Assembly: GCA_039545295.1 (NCBI GenBank)
Contig: BCIK01000014.1
Location: 228,976-292,975, forward strand
Length of the DNA: 64,000 nucleotides
From: Udeniomyces pyricola
Taxonomy: Eukaryota > Basidiomycota > Tremellomycetes > Cystofilobasidiales > Mrakiaceae
Direction of reading: 5' to 3'
The notes beneath the pieces are model-generated. The model had not been told where the DNA came from. It made no database searches and was given only the letters and a program-made list of their open reading frames with translations. Of this stretch, positions 46,733-60,200 are shown in pieces; position 1 is the first letter of the stretch; every line of letters starts with the position of its first letter. The position numbers were made by a program, and so were the translations under genes.

Positions 46733-47122
46733 GGCAAGCTGAAAGCCGGAGACGAGCGAGACGATGAAGGGAGGATGTCGTTGGACGTTGGACGTGGTCC
46801 GCACAGTTTACGCGTGCAATTGGCCAGCTATATAACGTACAACGACGAAGAATCATATATATCGACATCAACATCACTCTAGTTGACGTATAGAGGCTAG
46901 CATACACTGTGTCAGCTGATTTAATGTCCCTATGATCAAGCATGGGCCAAGTCGTATGGTATATGAATACATATCATAGCAGACTGTGCATGCCATGACG
47001 CGATGGGCGACGTGTATATTATACATTGATCATGTCATGATCATCTATCTATCTTCACGCTTCAATCGCGTTCGTTCCCAAAGGCCGACACCGACCCCCA
47101 TCTTGACCCGCCGCTGCCCGCC
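46733..47122. promoter_or_regulatory. Divergent upstream region of QC and TAF6
   Basis: 390 bp between divergent start codons. It contains several ATATAT stretches (46855-46862, 46961-46980, 47011-47030) that could serve as TATA-like elements; none is decisive. Confidence 0.45.
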
Positions 47123-50030
47123 ATGCCCGTCTCCCACGACGATCCTCAGCCCACTGCCTCCACTTCAACCTACTACACCTCCAACGGCAAAGCTCGTTCC
47201 GTCCCCGTACCCGTCGCAGCTGGTATCTACCCTGTCGAGAGCATCAAGGTCAGCCAGCCATCCGTCGAAACCGCCACCACGCCGGCGCGTGATGCTGACG
47301 ATTTCCGACCTTCCATCCATGCCTCGCTTGGCTGCGATATGACTCATAGACAATCGCCGAATCGGTCGGTATCAACAAGCTCGACGATTCAGTCGCCATT
47401 GCCCTGACGGGCGATGTCGAGTTTCGGCTTCATCAGGTCATCGAGGTCCGTCTCGCGAGCGATCCATCATGCCTCAGTCGCGTCCAAGACTGCCCGTAAC
47501 AGGATCGTCCCTGTGTCGATCCATCCATCCACATGCTGATGATCATTTGGCGGGGTACATATACAACTTTGGTCCATGATATTAATCACAGGAAGCACAA
47601 AAGTTTATGCGTCATTCGAAACGGCTCACCATGTTACCATGTGACATCAATCACGCTCTCGAAGCTCTCAACATTGAGGTCAGACAGGCGTCTCCTGGCT
47701 TCCCGCATCGTCTTACCTGGACTTGGCTTTGCTACAGACGTAAACTGATTGCAATATTCTCTTTACTGACGACTCATTAGCCGTTGTATGGCCACCTTCC
47801 TATTCCTTCGGCCTCGCATCCGACATTCGCGCCCCTCCGAATTCCTGGCGAGTCCTCCTCATCGTCCAAGACAAAAGACAAGTCCTCCTCATCATCCAAT
47901 CAGGACCAGCAATTCTACTTCCTACAAGATCAAGAAGTTGACTTTGAAAAATTGCTCAAGGAGAAGCCGCCTGGACTTGTCGGAGGTGGCGTGAGGTGGA
48001 CAGCTCACTGGTTGGCCGTCGAGGGCGTCATGCCGAGAGTGCCAGAGAACGTTGCACCCGTTCGACAACATACCCCAGCAGGCTTGGCCGCTTCTCCCCT
48101 CGCTCCAGCTCAGGTCGCGGGCGGAGCACCTCAGACCAAGCCCAATCTCAGCCAGGAGCTTCAGCTCTACTACGCACGGCTCACCAAGGCGCTGTTTCCT
48201 GACACGTCGGCAGCCGCTGCGGCTGGTGCTGGAAGAAGTGGCGAGCTGTCCAATATTGAGAGGGGACGGCTGGCTGCGTTAGCAAGCTTGCGAGGGGATA
48301 CAGGATTGCAAGGGTTGGTCGTGTACCTTGTTCGATGGCTGGGCGACAAGGTGAGTTGGCGTGCATCCTTGGACGGTGCAACTACTCTGCCGTTCATCAT
48401 CGTCGCGTCGGGTGGCTGACACGTCTGGTTCATTTCCATTCGCCTTACCACCTAAAGGTTTATCGATCACTTTCGGACCTCACCCCGCTTTCGTACCTGA
48501 TCGATGCCATTCACGCCCTCCTTTCCAACCAAACCCTCTTCCTCGAGCCCTATGTCAGTATTCTCTTACCGCTTCTTTCTCTCTCTCTCTCTCTCTCTCT
48601 GTCTCTTCATGACCAATCTTGACATTCGACTTGATACACTTTCAGCTTCATCAACTCCTTCCACCCATTCTTTCGCCCCTTCTGACGACACCCCTTGGTA
48701 CCGGCACTCCCACCAGCGGCGCGGCTTCCTCGAGTGCCTACTCTCCTCCGACAGACCATACCGCATCCTCGATTCGTCGACAAGCTGCCGATACGCTTGC
48801 TGTACTCGCTCACGAGTTTGGTCTTGTCTATGAGTCGCTTATCCCACGTACGTCGAGAAGCACATGGCGATTGCGTCGCGTGGATTCTACGCTGGCCATC
48901 AGCTTCTTCTTCTAAATCGCTGGGAATGATAGCACAGGGCTGACCGGTTCTTGTAATCCTACTCCTCGACGTCTCGGTTGACTCAGGATTGACCAAGACG
49001 CTTCTTCGCTCGCTCTCTCCACCTTCACCTCCGGGCCGAGTCGAAGGCGCTCTCCTCGGCCTCGGAGCACTCGGTCGGGATGCCGTCCGACGTGGAATCT
49101 GGGGTGAACATGGCGAGGGTCTCAAGGCTTGGGCAGAGAGTTGGGAGAAGACTTGGTCGAAAGACGAGTTTGACAGCGTTATTCGCGCTGGAATTGTACG
49201 TAGTGATGCACACGTTTCTCCCCCTTTCTCCTCCGACCAATCTTATCTAACATGTCAAACCTGTTTCTATCACCCAGGCGACACTTCATCATCTTCTGCC
49301 CAATCCCGAACGCCCTTCCACCTTTGCCTATTCCTCCGCTCCAAGTCTCCCTTCCGAATCCCATTCCGCTCTCTTCCATCACTTTGGCACCTCTTTCGCC
49401 CTCGAACTCTCACACGACCCTTGGCTTTCGATCGAACTCATCAGTCTCGTCGAAGCCGAATTGGAACACCAGCATCATCACGAGGATTCCCATGGACTTG
49501 AAGAAGCGTCGTCCCATGAGGAACATCCCCAGGAAGAGCATCATACGTTTGATCAATCTCATATCGAATCGAGTTTGGCCGCGGCGGCTTTAGCGGCGGG
49601 ATTGGATATTAACGCGGCGATGGGCATGGGTTGGGCCAGTGAGGAAACGGGTCATGGCGAGGAGGACGAAGAGGAAATCCCGAGTGCGGAAGTTGGGGAT
49701 GAGTATACTAAGGCGATGGGGATTCATCCTTTGGATCCGCATGGTGGGGATGGAGAAGAGATAGAGCAGCATGTGCAAGGGTCAAAGGAACATCCTCCCG
49801 TTGAAGGAACAGCTGTCGTCGCCACCAAGGTGGAGCCAGAAGAAAGCGTTGGTGTTGTTGCTGCTAGTGAAGAGGAGCATGTTGAAGAAAGTGGGAGGGA
49901 TGAGGAAGGGATGAGCGCCAAGATGGAAGCGGTCGATGCACCAGTCGGGGATGATGTGACTGGCGATGCGGCGGGAGACCCGATGGATCAGGATGATGAA
50001 GAGGAGGATGATATGCAGGAGATTGCGTGA
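47123..50030 (+). CDS. TAF6: TAF6, TFIID (and SAGA-type) subunit
   Basis: General transcription factor subunit, nuclear, 712 aa. Exons: 47123-47248, 47350-47445, 47592-47678, 47781-48350, 48458-48553, 48646-48847, 48987-49195, 49278-50030 (2139 nt). The histone-fold domain spans about residues 35-105: GIYPVESIKTIAESVGINKL, ALTGDVEFRLHQVIEEAQKF and MRHSKRLTMLPCDINHALEA, then LNIEPLYGH, the classic TAF6 sequence that pairs with TAF9. QDQEVDFEKLLKEKPPG and VRWTAHWLAVEGVMP mark the middle linker. The C-terminal HEAT repeat domain has LQLYYARLTKAL, SDLTPLSYLIDAIHALLSN, LHQLLPPILSPLL and GALLGLGALGRDAVR. After about residue 555 an acidic, His/Glu-rich tail follows (EHQHHHEDSHGLEEASSHEE). The tail is longer than usual and probably disordered. 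Confidence 0.93.
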
Positions 50031-50315
50031 TGAAGCATGAAGTGTTCTTCAGACCGATTTTGGACGATGATCCGCTAAGCATATATTTGATAGCCATCAT
50101 ATGATGCAAATGGAGGTGTTGTAACGTTGATGCTCTCGCCACGTTATCGTTTTCTCCATGTCATGTCAGTTTTTGTCTCTCTTTCCTTGACTCAAAGAAA
50201 CATGTCTGTTCAGCACCCAAAGATCAAATACAATCTCATGCAAGATCTTTGAAAACGGCTAACCCTTCAACCCCCTTGGCGACTCAGCTGAGGATCACCG
50301 TCACCCCTGCTTCTC

Positions 50316-53300
50316 TTACGCTAACAACGACTCCCCTTCTTCTCTCCACAACTCCCTCCAATCTCTCTTCTCATCTTCCGCCCCTCTCGATCCGACCGTC
50401 CAACCACTCAAACCGCACTGTCCCTCCTTCGCAGTAGTTACCCCTCCTTTCTCATCTAGATCCTCCTCCTCCTCCCCGTAGGCCGGGATAAGCTTGTATT
50501 TAGTCGCGAGAGAGAGCGGTCGAAGTTTCGGCGTGCTTGTCGGATACTCAACCAGATCCTCGTCCTCCTTCTCATCAAGAAGGTGGTGTTGGTGTTGGTG
50601 GTGGTGTTGGGGACGACGGGGAAGCGATTGCGTCCAAGGTTTAGGTGTCAAAAATTCAACCCCTTGCTCTCCTTCTCCTTCTCCTCCTCCTCCTCCTTTT
50701 CCTCCTTCAGGTCCCAGCCCTGGCTCTCGCCGACCTCGATCATCCTGTAAAGAAACCCCGCCAGAGTCCTCAGGTGCTGATCCGCCTCGGTACGATACGT
50801 CGTCGGGTTCTTCTGATGTGGACGGACATCCTTCTGAACCCATGGAGGAAGGATTGGACGAAGGAACCGGAGACGTCGTCGAATTCGAGCTATCCGAGGG
50901 ATTCATCGACATGGAAGGAACGAGAAGCGAATTTGAACCTCCACCGGGGTGACTTATTCGAGCATGGAAAATATGACGGTGTTGATGATGATGATGATGA
51001 TGGTCGTTGAAGGACAGAGCGGGAAGGGAAACGATTTCTTCTTCGCGTTCTTCCGATTCATCGCCGTCATCGGGGTCATTTCCAATCGTGCGATCCCTAA
51101 CGGAGAGAGTATCATGTCGATGAGAAGGAGTTACTCGGAAGAGACCGAGCCCAGGGGAAGGGGACATGGAGGGATCGTCGTCTTTAGACCGGGATAAAAG
51201 GGAAGAGAACGAGGAATGCGTCTTGATGTCGAGGTCGTCCTGCTGCGCCTTACGATCGCTATCGCCGTCGCTCCCGCTCTCAACTTCATCATCGTTTCCC
51301 TCACTAGTCTTGATGTTTCGCATCCCAAACACACATCCTGACTGGCGCATTGGCTCCTTCTCCACCTCTATCGGCTTCGCGGTTCTTCGTCGACCATAAC
51401 TCTCCTCCCAGACTGCCTGTCGCCGTCCTCTCTCACCACTCCCTCTACCTCCCGCTCCACCTTCCCTAAACACCTCTCGTACCCCATCTTCCCCAATCCT
51501 CCCGGCTAAGCGATCGACTTCTTCCTCCCAACCGAGCGTGACGAGCGAGAGTCCGTGCTCGAGCGAGATCGAGACGGGACGAAGCTCGTTCAGACTCGGG
51601 CTGTTGATGGCTTGACGGGCTCGCGTCAGGTGCGAATCAAGTTTGACCATTGGGGGAGCGATCGACGACGTTCTTGGTTGCTGGGGAATGTCGATCGTCA
51701 GCGATAGAGGAGAGGTCGCGAGAGATGCAGCCGATGGGAGTGACAAAGGCGAGTTGGAAAGAAAGTTGGGTCCCGAAGGGGGGTGAGCGACGAAAAGAGC
51801 GTTGGTTTGGCGGTAAGGGGAGATAGGAGGCGTGTCCAGATTTGGGTCAGGAAGAGGAACTCCTAGAAGCGTAGATTGCAAGACGGGAGCCGTGGAGGGG
51901 AGAGCTTTCGGTCGAGGATGCGCGAGAACCGGCATCGTAGCATCTACATCAAGTGGGACGAGGTCGTGAGATGCTGCAGGGGACGTTGAGGAGGTCGCGT
52001 GGAATGACGGACCGTGAGGAGAAGGAAGACGAGCTCGGTCACGTACACCGCAGGTCGGGAAGGATTGGAACTTGTTGTCGACGACATCGACGCGGCTGAA
52101 ACCACCAGTTAAGGGAGCGTATGAGGGCGACGAGGATGACGACGAGGAGGAGGAGGAAGCTGATGGATCCATACCAAGTAGCAGTCCGCCAATAGCGGCT
52201 TCAACGTTGTCGTCCTCCGTCTCCCCCAGACCCTCGAGACCTAGCATATTGGGCTGTCTTACGCAAGACCCTACATCCATCCGATGACGCCCTTCCCTAT
52301 CGACCTCCCTAGATCCGCTCCGATTTACGCGAGGTGATGTGGTCAAAGAGCGAGAATCTCCGCCTGAGGGATAGTGATGAGGCAACGAGGTATGAACCTC
52401 CTTCTTCCTCCATCTCAACTCGCTCCACAACATCTTGGCTTCATCAATTCCGCTCTCCTCGCCACCCTCTCGTTCAATGCCGCTGCCTGAACCATCGTCC
52501 CGTGATGGGATAGCTCGGTTTTGACCGCTTGGTTGACCTCGCTCCTCGTCAGATGTCCACGACCCTCCTCGTCCTGTGCCATCCACCCATGACGGCGTCT
52601 CGATCGACAAAAGCGACTCCATTTGCCCGGCCGATACGCGGGAAGCATAGATCCCCGATGCAGTGGCAGATGAATGGTTCGAAGTGGCAACCGTCGGGTT
52701 CGGAAGTCGGTAGAAATCGACGTAACCTGGCATACCGACTTGGGAGGGCCGTCGGCGTGAGGAAGTCGACGGTAGCATCTTGTCGGCCTCCCAATCGATG
52801 TGCGAGTCCCGCGAAGCTGGAAACAAGGTTGGAGGGCGAATTAGGGTCTTTGAGGGAGAGGAATCGAGGTAGGAGTCGCGTCGGCGGGACGAACCGAGAT
52901 GACGGTGTGGCTCTTGAGGTGGACTGTTCCGGCGAGAGAAGCCTTGGTGGTGAGAAGGTGAGGGATTATGTGCGACAGGGCGGGGAAGGAGGGACGATGG
53001 GGGTCCATATTGCCGATGGTCGACGCTGCGGGCCGATTCAGAATGGTGATTTGTTCCTGAGCGAGCACCAACAGGAGTTCGTCGAGATGTTCGACGATGA
53101 ATCGAGCCGGCCGATGAGCGAACGATGTGATGACCCAAACCGGGGGTACCCAAAAGACGCGAGCCGGAAGTTCGGTGAGTCAACGGAGTAGGTTTTGCGG
53201 CGGGTGCACCGACTCGGCGAGGGACAGAGCGGACTGGCGCACGATCGCTCGCATGGATCGGAAAAGTCGAAGAGATAGTCGTATGATCGTGAGAGGGTCC

Positions 53301-53624
53301 GGCATAGGACTGAAGCTAGACGCGAAAGAACGTTTATCAGCCACGTTTCATAACGCACCCTTGACTTGACGGTGCCAGAAAGCATAAAGGATCACTCACG
53401 TCCCGCTCCAGTTGGCCAGACCTATCGACTCTCGCGTACCCTTCTTTGAGAAATCTGCGAGCTTCATTTCTGTGTCCTTCTTCGCCACGCTTTCCTCCTC
53501 GATGGTACAAGTTTCCAATTACTGGCGTGTTGGGTGGGGCACGAGGAATGTGGCTCATGCGACTAGGGGTCGAAGGCTGTCGAAGCCTCGAAGGGTAAGT
53601 GTGGTGGATAGGGTAGTGTGACAT
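50316..53624 (-). CDS. Large uncharacterised low-complexity protein
   Basis: Two exons, 53400-53624 and 50316-53315, give 1074 aa (3225 nt). The donor is GTGAGT; the acceptor is TAG before 53315, or CAG before 53309, both in the same phase, differing by two residues. I do not recognise a family. The N-terminal exon (MSHYPIHHTYPSRLRQPSTP, then APPNTPVIGNLYHRGGK and EARRFLKEGYARVDRSGQLE) looks the most ordered part and may form a helix. The rest is Ser/Pro/Arg-rich with poly-Ser, poly-His and acidic repeats, and scattered short hydrophobic pieces (AKMLWSELRWRKKEV; LEHGLSLVTLGWEEEVDRL). Overall it resembles disordered fungal regulatory or scaffold proteins, likely phosphorylated (many SP/TP), but that is inference. 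The long open frame itself, 3 kb without a stop, is good evidence that it is coding. Confidence 0.72.
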
Positions 53625-54249
53625 GAGTGGGTACGGAGGATGGTACAGTGGAGGGGATGGAGTTTATAGATGGGTTGAGATCAAGTTCGACTAGAGGCCG
53701 GCTCTATGAGGATGGTCAAGGTTCGATTGAGGGGGAAGTATACGGGCCAAGTTTGTTTCAAGTGGGAGAATCACAAAAGATGAGCCAATTGGATGAGCAG
53801 GAGCAGATAGGAGGTGGCTGGAATCCGGCAGAAAATGGCGGATCGGAAGTTAGGGGGTCGCGGTGTAAATCCTGCAAGCCACCTCCCTTGATGCGATCTA
53901 GTTGACCCGGGAAGCCCGGATCGGTCAGTTCAGACAGAAGTCATCAGCGATGGCGATGATATCGCTCTCAAGAAAACCAGCGGGTACGACTGGGATGAAA
54001 GAAAGATCATCCTATCGAAGTTAGGGTCTTTGAAGATCGGCTCATCAGATGACGGCAATCGCGCCGACGCAATATAGCATAGTTCAGTCTACATTTCAGC
54101 GAGACGGATGGTGGTTTCTCAGTCTTGTGTTGTGCTGACAGCGACCCAAAGAATATGCGAGAGAGAAAGAGAAACACAGCCTATGTCGACTCACCTAGTA
54201 ATATAAGCCCAAGTAAAAATGCGTAAAATGTTGCGCTACTAAAACGTTC
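53625..54249. other. Intergenic between ARO7 and the low-complexity protein gene
   Basis: 625 bp; both neighbours are on the minus strand. It holds the ARO7 3' UTR and the promoter of the 53624 gene. No other feature was recognised. Confidence 0.55.
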
Positions 54250-55747
54250 CTATGGAGTCGTGGACTGAGACATCCAAGCATCAATTTGCTCTTGGGACAC
54301 GCCATCGAGACGCTTGTACAAGTAGTCAACCTGTCAAAAGGATTCTATGTTAGCACGTGTGGAGTAAACCAAACTCCCTCCTGCGTCTTGCTCTACCGCA
54401 CTGCAGCCTTTTTTCCACGCATTCAAGAGACTTACCTCAACCACCTTGGTCAAAGGGATGATGTACTTTTCGTAAAGCTTCACAACCTCTTCGACATCAA
54501 TCTTGCCGCCATGTTTGTGGCCGCCCTCGCCCTCGTCGTGAATCGGGTTGCCCATCGCATCGAGATCCTGGCCATATAGTCGAGCCTTGTTACGCAGCCG
54601 GACCAGCAGGGCAGCTTCCACGGCTGGCTTGGTGATGAGCGCAAGGAGAGCGGGACCGTTTGGGTTTTGGATATGAGGAACAAAATCAGCTGGAGAAGAG
54701 AGAAACTTGGATTCCGACACGAACATGCCTGCAAAGGGAAGAAGGGGGGGAGGGTGGACATTCAAAGATAGTGTGTCCGATCGCATGTCAGCACAATTGT
54801 TAGTCTAATCATCGTACATGTGGAACCGAGTGCATGGAATATCCTGCGAAGGGTTTACCATCGCTCCTGCCAACATTCTCGACCTCTCCGGCCGTATCAC
54901 CAGAGTTTTGTGCACTCACCAAAATGCACTCGCCGACTGATGGCTTGCAGGACCTCAACATCCCTCGTAGCACTGCTCCCATAGTTGCCATCGTCTTTCA
55001 TACCGCCCCCAACGTTTTTGGTGATAGCGGGAACGACCTCGTTGACGTAGAACTCTTTGATCTGACTATTGGCGTTGATGGTATGCGGATGGAGAAGGGA
55101 GGGGATGTTGGATTGGACTTCGAGCACTGGCAACGGAAGCAGCCCTATGGGAGTGAAAGGGTGCTCATCCGGAGAAGTGTATCGACGGGCCTTGGCTGGA
55201 GATAGTGATTAGGCGTCAGTCAGAGTCATCGTCAGTGCCGGATTAACGGTCATGGCTGCTGCAAACAGCGTATGTCATGAGCTCGGACTGACCATGAAAC
55301 GTCTCAATCTCCCGAAGAAACCACTCGAGCCAGCTGCCTTCGAATCCCTTGCACTTGAGCTGCTCAAATCCTCCGGGCTCGTATGTGATGGGGTTGTGCG
55401 CGAATTGGGCTCGCTCAATGAGATCTGAAGGAGCCATGCCGAGGGCAGCAGCGATAAGGGCGTCAGCAGATGGTCTCCTGATGACATGCATGCAATGCAG
55501 TTGCGGCGCTAAGATAGGGCTTCAGAGCGGCACTCACGGAAGATGATGGTGTCCTCAAGACGATTCAGGGTACTTCGAATGCGGTCCAGGGAGAGCAAGT
55601 CAAGGGTGGATTCGCCGGTTGTGACTGATGACGTCGAAAGGGGGATTAGGGCAAACGAATCGTCCGGAGGCGTAAGGAGGTGAGCTGTTAGACAAAACAA
55701 GAACACGGAAACCAAGTCCGGAATGGCAACTTGAACGAACAGTTCAT
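54250..55747 (-). CDS. ARO7: Chorismate mutase
   Basis: Converts chorismate to prephenate, the branch step to phenylalanine and tyrosine; 291 aa, cytosolic, all-helical AroQ class. Exons: 55741-55747, 55538-55624, 55293-55424, 54920-55195, 54436-54728, 54250-54330 (876 nt). The first exon is only ATGAACT; joined to exon 2 it gives [20 protein letters not shown], closely like yeast MDFTKPETVLNLQNIRDEL. The frame upstream of exon 2 is open but has no ATG, so a spliced start is required. Active-site equivalents of yeast Arg16 ([16 protein letters not shown]), Arg157 ([10 protein letters not shown]), Lys168 (VSESKF) and Glu246 ([12 protein letters not shown]) are all present. The [12 protein letters not shown] block that forms the allosteric Tyr/Trp site region is also kept, so feedback control by aromatic amino acids is expected from the family. 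Confidence 0.9.
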
Positions 55748-57200
55748 GTTGATGCGTGATGGGCAGACGAATAGGTAGGCAATGTAGGTGATGAACGATG
55801 GGGGTTCTAGGATGTTGGCGTCGGGCGTTGGTGTCTGGAGAAGGTGATTCAAGCGTCGAGGCACAGCGCGCACACGGCGTCTCATCAGGCTTCTCCTCGG
55901 CCGAAGGCGAGATAGAGAAACAGCGCACGGCGCGAGGACGCCCAATCAAAAGTTACGTAACAGGCAGGCATCGCGACTGAATAGTATTGAACTGAACATT
56001 GAATAGTCATGAATTGAATATTGATCAGATATCGTCAGTCGACTGCGTCTAGGGGCGCGTCTGTACGTGCCCTGTACGGCGCTTTATAGCAGATTCTCTC
56101 TCTTGCTGACAGTGATTGGAATACAACGGACAGACTTACCAAAGGCGTTTCGAGTCTTGAAAGTTGGTATAATACTCCCTCTGACTGGCCGTGATCATCG
56201 ATCAACTCCATCGCGTGCGGCTGGGCGTAAGAGCATGAGCGCATGAGCGCGTGATCAAGCGTGATCGAGCTCATGGAAATGGGATGGAGTCAACCAAACA
56301 TCAAACAAATCCGGCCCCCAAAAGAACTCGTCACTCTCAGTCAAGATATCTAAATCTCAGAGTCTGCAGTTGACATGGTCCATCGCTCCGCTACACGAAT
56401 CGCAACGTCGATTCTCCCCTCAGGCCTCAACATCACCGGATCAGTACACTCTCGCGACGACGTCGATGAACGCTCACCTTATCCACGCCGATATTGGCGA
56501 GCACCCGAAGCTCCGAATAGCTGGCAGACCTACTGATGTTTGATCATTTAACCATCCCGCTGCTGACTAAACATCGGCCACGCAATCATGGGTCGAAAGA
56601 GGAAGGATTGAATGTTTGATCTCCCTTCGATCCCTTTAGCTCGCCCCAAGTCTTACATGCCTCTTGCGTCTCACAGCGCAGCTGGGGCGGCCGATCGTTC
56701 GAGCGCTTCGTTGCAAGCATGTCGACGATATCGATCTTCCGATGACCAAGCTAAGCTTGGTTCACTCCATCTGCCTGGAGAGAAGAGCATTAGTGCATCG
56801 TTCAGGCTTGAGGGACATGAACGACGAGCGAGGAGAGCGGGGCAGCCTGCAGAGTCAATTGTCAGGGAGCGGAGCGAGGTTGCAACGTTGACGTACCTCC
56901 ACCCGAACTTATCGGGAGTTCGTCATCTTTGTTTACCTCGCATATTTGACAGGCCCGACAGCGTTCGCCGAGTCAAATTGCGTCAGCTTGGGTGTTGGAA
57001 GGATGCCGAGTGCCGAACTTGACTGCAAGACTAGGCGTCGTCGACGCCAGAGGTCGATTAGTCAGCTTCGGACCAGAACTAAAGAGGGCTTATCGAGAGA
57101 GACTTCCGTATGCGACTTTCTTTCTTCTTCGATCCATCCTCCACGTACAACTACCCGCCGTCCCCTTTCCTCGAACGTTTTGCTCTGTGTACCATTTCGA
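55748..57200. promoter_or_regulatory. Long divergent upstream region of ARO7 and the YTP1-like gene
   Basis: 1453 bp between divergent start codons. Frames of up to 136 codons exist (for example 56612-57022, +) but look like chance: no motif, and compositions unlike neighbouring genes. An additional untranslated exon or unannotated RNA cannot be excluded. Confidence 0.45.
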
Positions 57201-60200
57201 ATGAAACCCTCAGTTGTCTTCTTACCTCTCACCTCTATAGCACTCCTCATTCCGGTCGAGGCAATCGTGCTGCCGAGTCCCGGAGGCGTGTTGCTAGATC
57301 CCTCCTCTTTCAGCTTTTCTACTTCTCAGATCTTAAGTGTGCCCACTCCATCCGTTGCAGACTCGCACCGGCCTCGACATGGAAACGACGATGAAGACGA
57401 TGACACGTCAGACCGCAACCACGCAAATGAGGCGGAAGAGAATGGGGACCATCTCGAACACAACCTTTCACATGCTCACTCGTCGTCCATGGACCACGAC
57501 TCCTCCACTCCATCAGCAATCGCATCTCCCCATGTATCTGGCCATCCACCTCAACCTACTGTGCTTGACGTTTCGACCATCCTTGACCCGATCTCCGCTC
57601 CAACCCATGCTCATGCTCATCATGCCGCAGTCCCTCTAACGACGCTCGATGAGGCAGAAATCCTCCGCACGCATGCACCCAATCCCATATCCTTTTGGAG
57701 CTATGATCTCCTCAATACGGACGATGAGCGACTCACTATCCTCGGACAAGGCTCGTCGAAAGGCCAGTGGGGCAGCTTCATCGTCCTTCATGCTCTGCTA
57801 GGAACTGCAGCCATCGTTTTCGTTCTTCCGCTTGGTAAGCCCCAGACATCCACCTCGGGCTCAAGGCCTGCGTATAACGTGTTGGTCTGAGGCTGACTCC
57901 TCCATGCCGTTTGTATCATCTTGTAAATTCAGCCATTGTTCTCCGACAAACTTCGTCGCCCTTTTACCCTCCTGTTCTTATGCTCACGCTCGCAGGAACC
58001 GCAGTTGCCCTTATTTGCGCCTCGATATATCAGAGAAGCACACCGGACCTCTATTCGAACAACGTCCACGGATTCGTCGGGTGGATTGTGGTTGGACTAC
58101 TCCTCGTACTTAGCGTGTGTGACGTCTTGCGTCTCGCGAGCCAGCGAGGGGTGGGATGGGTCAGGAAGGCCATCGAGATGACCACGAAACTCAAAGGAAT
58201 GGGAAGAATTCTGAGCGAAGGCGAGGGATATGGCCTGATTCCGAAGGATTCACAAGAGGACGAGAATGCGAATGAAGAGCCAGGTCGGTCACGAACCGAA
58301 GAGGGGACTGAAAAGCCGATCATCACATTGCCTCAGGCTACACCGCCGTCCTTCTCTCTGGATTATATCGTGGAAGAAGAGGAGGATCAAGAGGACGTTC
58401 TTTTCATGTCGTCACCGCCCGACGTATCGTTCGGGCAGCCCTCCTCTCATCAGCCACATCGAATCGATGCCGAATCTGGCACTGAACCGTTGACTCTGTC
58501 CGACGTACGGGACTTATCTCCCTCCTCCTCTACCTCGACGCTTCATCACAACCCGACCAGCGCTGTACAAGACTCCGATCCTCTCGCCTCGTCTGACCCT
58601 TTTGCCTTTCCCACGCGATCATCGCGCTCGAACTTCTTTGCCTCTGTCGCTGGCATTGCTGTCGGATTCATTTGGTGTCTCGTTCCTGTTCTCGGTTATG
58701 CCAGCTTTCTATTAGGCCTCACAGTATACTCTGGATCCTGTCGAGCTCGTACGTCCGATACTGTCACGATCTGGTTGGTAGGGAGAACTACCTTATCCTG
58801 AACGCCGTTTTGCTTTTTTCCCTGCTTTGACACTACAGAGTACCTAAACGGTTGCCTCGCTCATGAAATCAAGGGCTCGATCTTCCTGCTTTACGGAATC
58901 CTTTCTTTCGCACGGTACGCTGGCGCTTGGCCTCACCTAGGATGGGCGTGGAACGTCGCCCCCCGCCCACGACGAGCCTCAACGTCGTCGTGGCTGGATA
59001 TGCGAGGATGGCGACCCCGAGCAGAAGCCGTCGAGAGCAGCGTCATCTTTCTCTATGGGGCTACGAATGTTTTCATGGAGCGGTTCGGGGCCGCACCGGG
59101 CGCAGCGTTCTCCGTCCATGAGAGTTAGTGCAATGCGCTTCGTCTCTGTATTACGTATCTGTCGACTGATCGACTCGTTCACAATCTTTCTCCTGTGATG
59201 CTTGGACTAGTCGAGCATATTTCCCTCGCCGCTCTATTTTTCTTTCTCGGGCTGGTAGGTATAGCATTGGAGACTACGTATGCCCTCGACGCCATCTCAA
59301 CTCTGGCTGTTTCACCTCGAGGGTTCGATGCGGTCGAGGAGAAACCACCCAGTTGGCACCGCTCCTTCAATCCCTTCCCAGCTTTGTGTATCGGTATCGT
59401 GAGTGTACCGCGATCTGCTTCCCATCTTCTCGTCAGCTGCAGGCACTGACCCGCTTCGCTGTGCCTTTAATCATGTCTTCAGACGGGACTCGCCATGTCG
59501 AGTCATCACCAAACCTACCTTTTGTCGACTCAAGTAAGTCTTTGCCGATCATGTATGCCTTCTTTCCTGGTCTCGATCTGCCATACTTACCCACATATGA
59601 ACCTTAGATCCACGCGCTCTGGGGTAATTTGCTGGTCCTCTTTGCCGTCTGCCGGTTCTTGTGCGTTCCTTCCTAAAATGTGGCTTGTCTCTTTTTCCCG
59701 GAATTGTCGAAGCCCTGACTGATACCTTACTGACTATCCTGTGTCGTCTCAGAACTTACGCACTGTTGTCTATCCGACCACCTCGCTCGATTCTCCCTTC
59801 GCGTCCCCCAACGGAGGCTCTAGCTTCGTTCTTCCTAACCGGTAAGTCGCTCTGCGAGTTCGGTACTTGTCTTGTTTTGTTTCAGTGCCATGATCCTTCA
59901 CTGACGGAGACCACAACCTTCTGACGCCCTTTTCTCTGGGTTGATTCAGCCGGAGGGGTTGCCTTTGTCCTCTCCAATGAGCAAGTCGTTTATGGGGCGA
60001 TGCGAGGCGGGTGGGATCAAATTATGAACTTCCTCACCTTCACCTGCTCGACAGTTGGGCTCATGTTCGCGTGGTCTTATCTCGTGCTCGCCGTCAAGGG
60101 ATGGAGCCTTGGTCGAGAATCATCAAGACGAGATCGAATGACTGGTAGTGTGGATGTCGCTTCTGCAGCTTGGAGGGAAGATGGAGAGGGCACGGATGTT

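Noticed and set aside
48580..48603. (CT)n tract considered as a regulatory repeat
   Set aside because: It is the polypyrimidine part of a TAF6 intron and needs no other explanation.
52529..53191. 220-codon + frame opposite the large low-complexity gene
   Set aside because: Shorter than the 3-kb frame on the other strand, no motif and no supporting splice signals.
56612..57022. 136-codon + frame upstream of the YTP1-like gene
   Set aside because: No family features and composition unlike coding neighbours; probably chance in the divergent promoter region.
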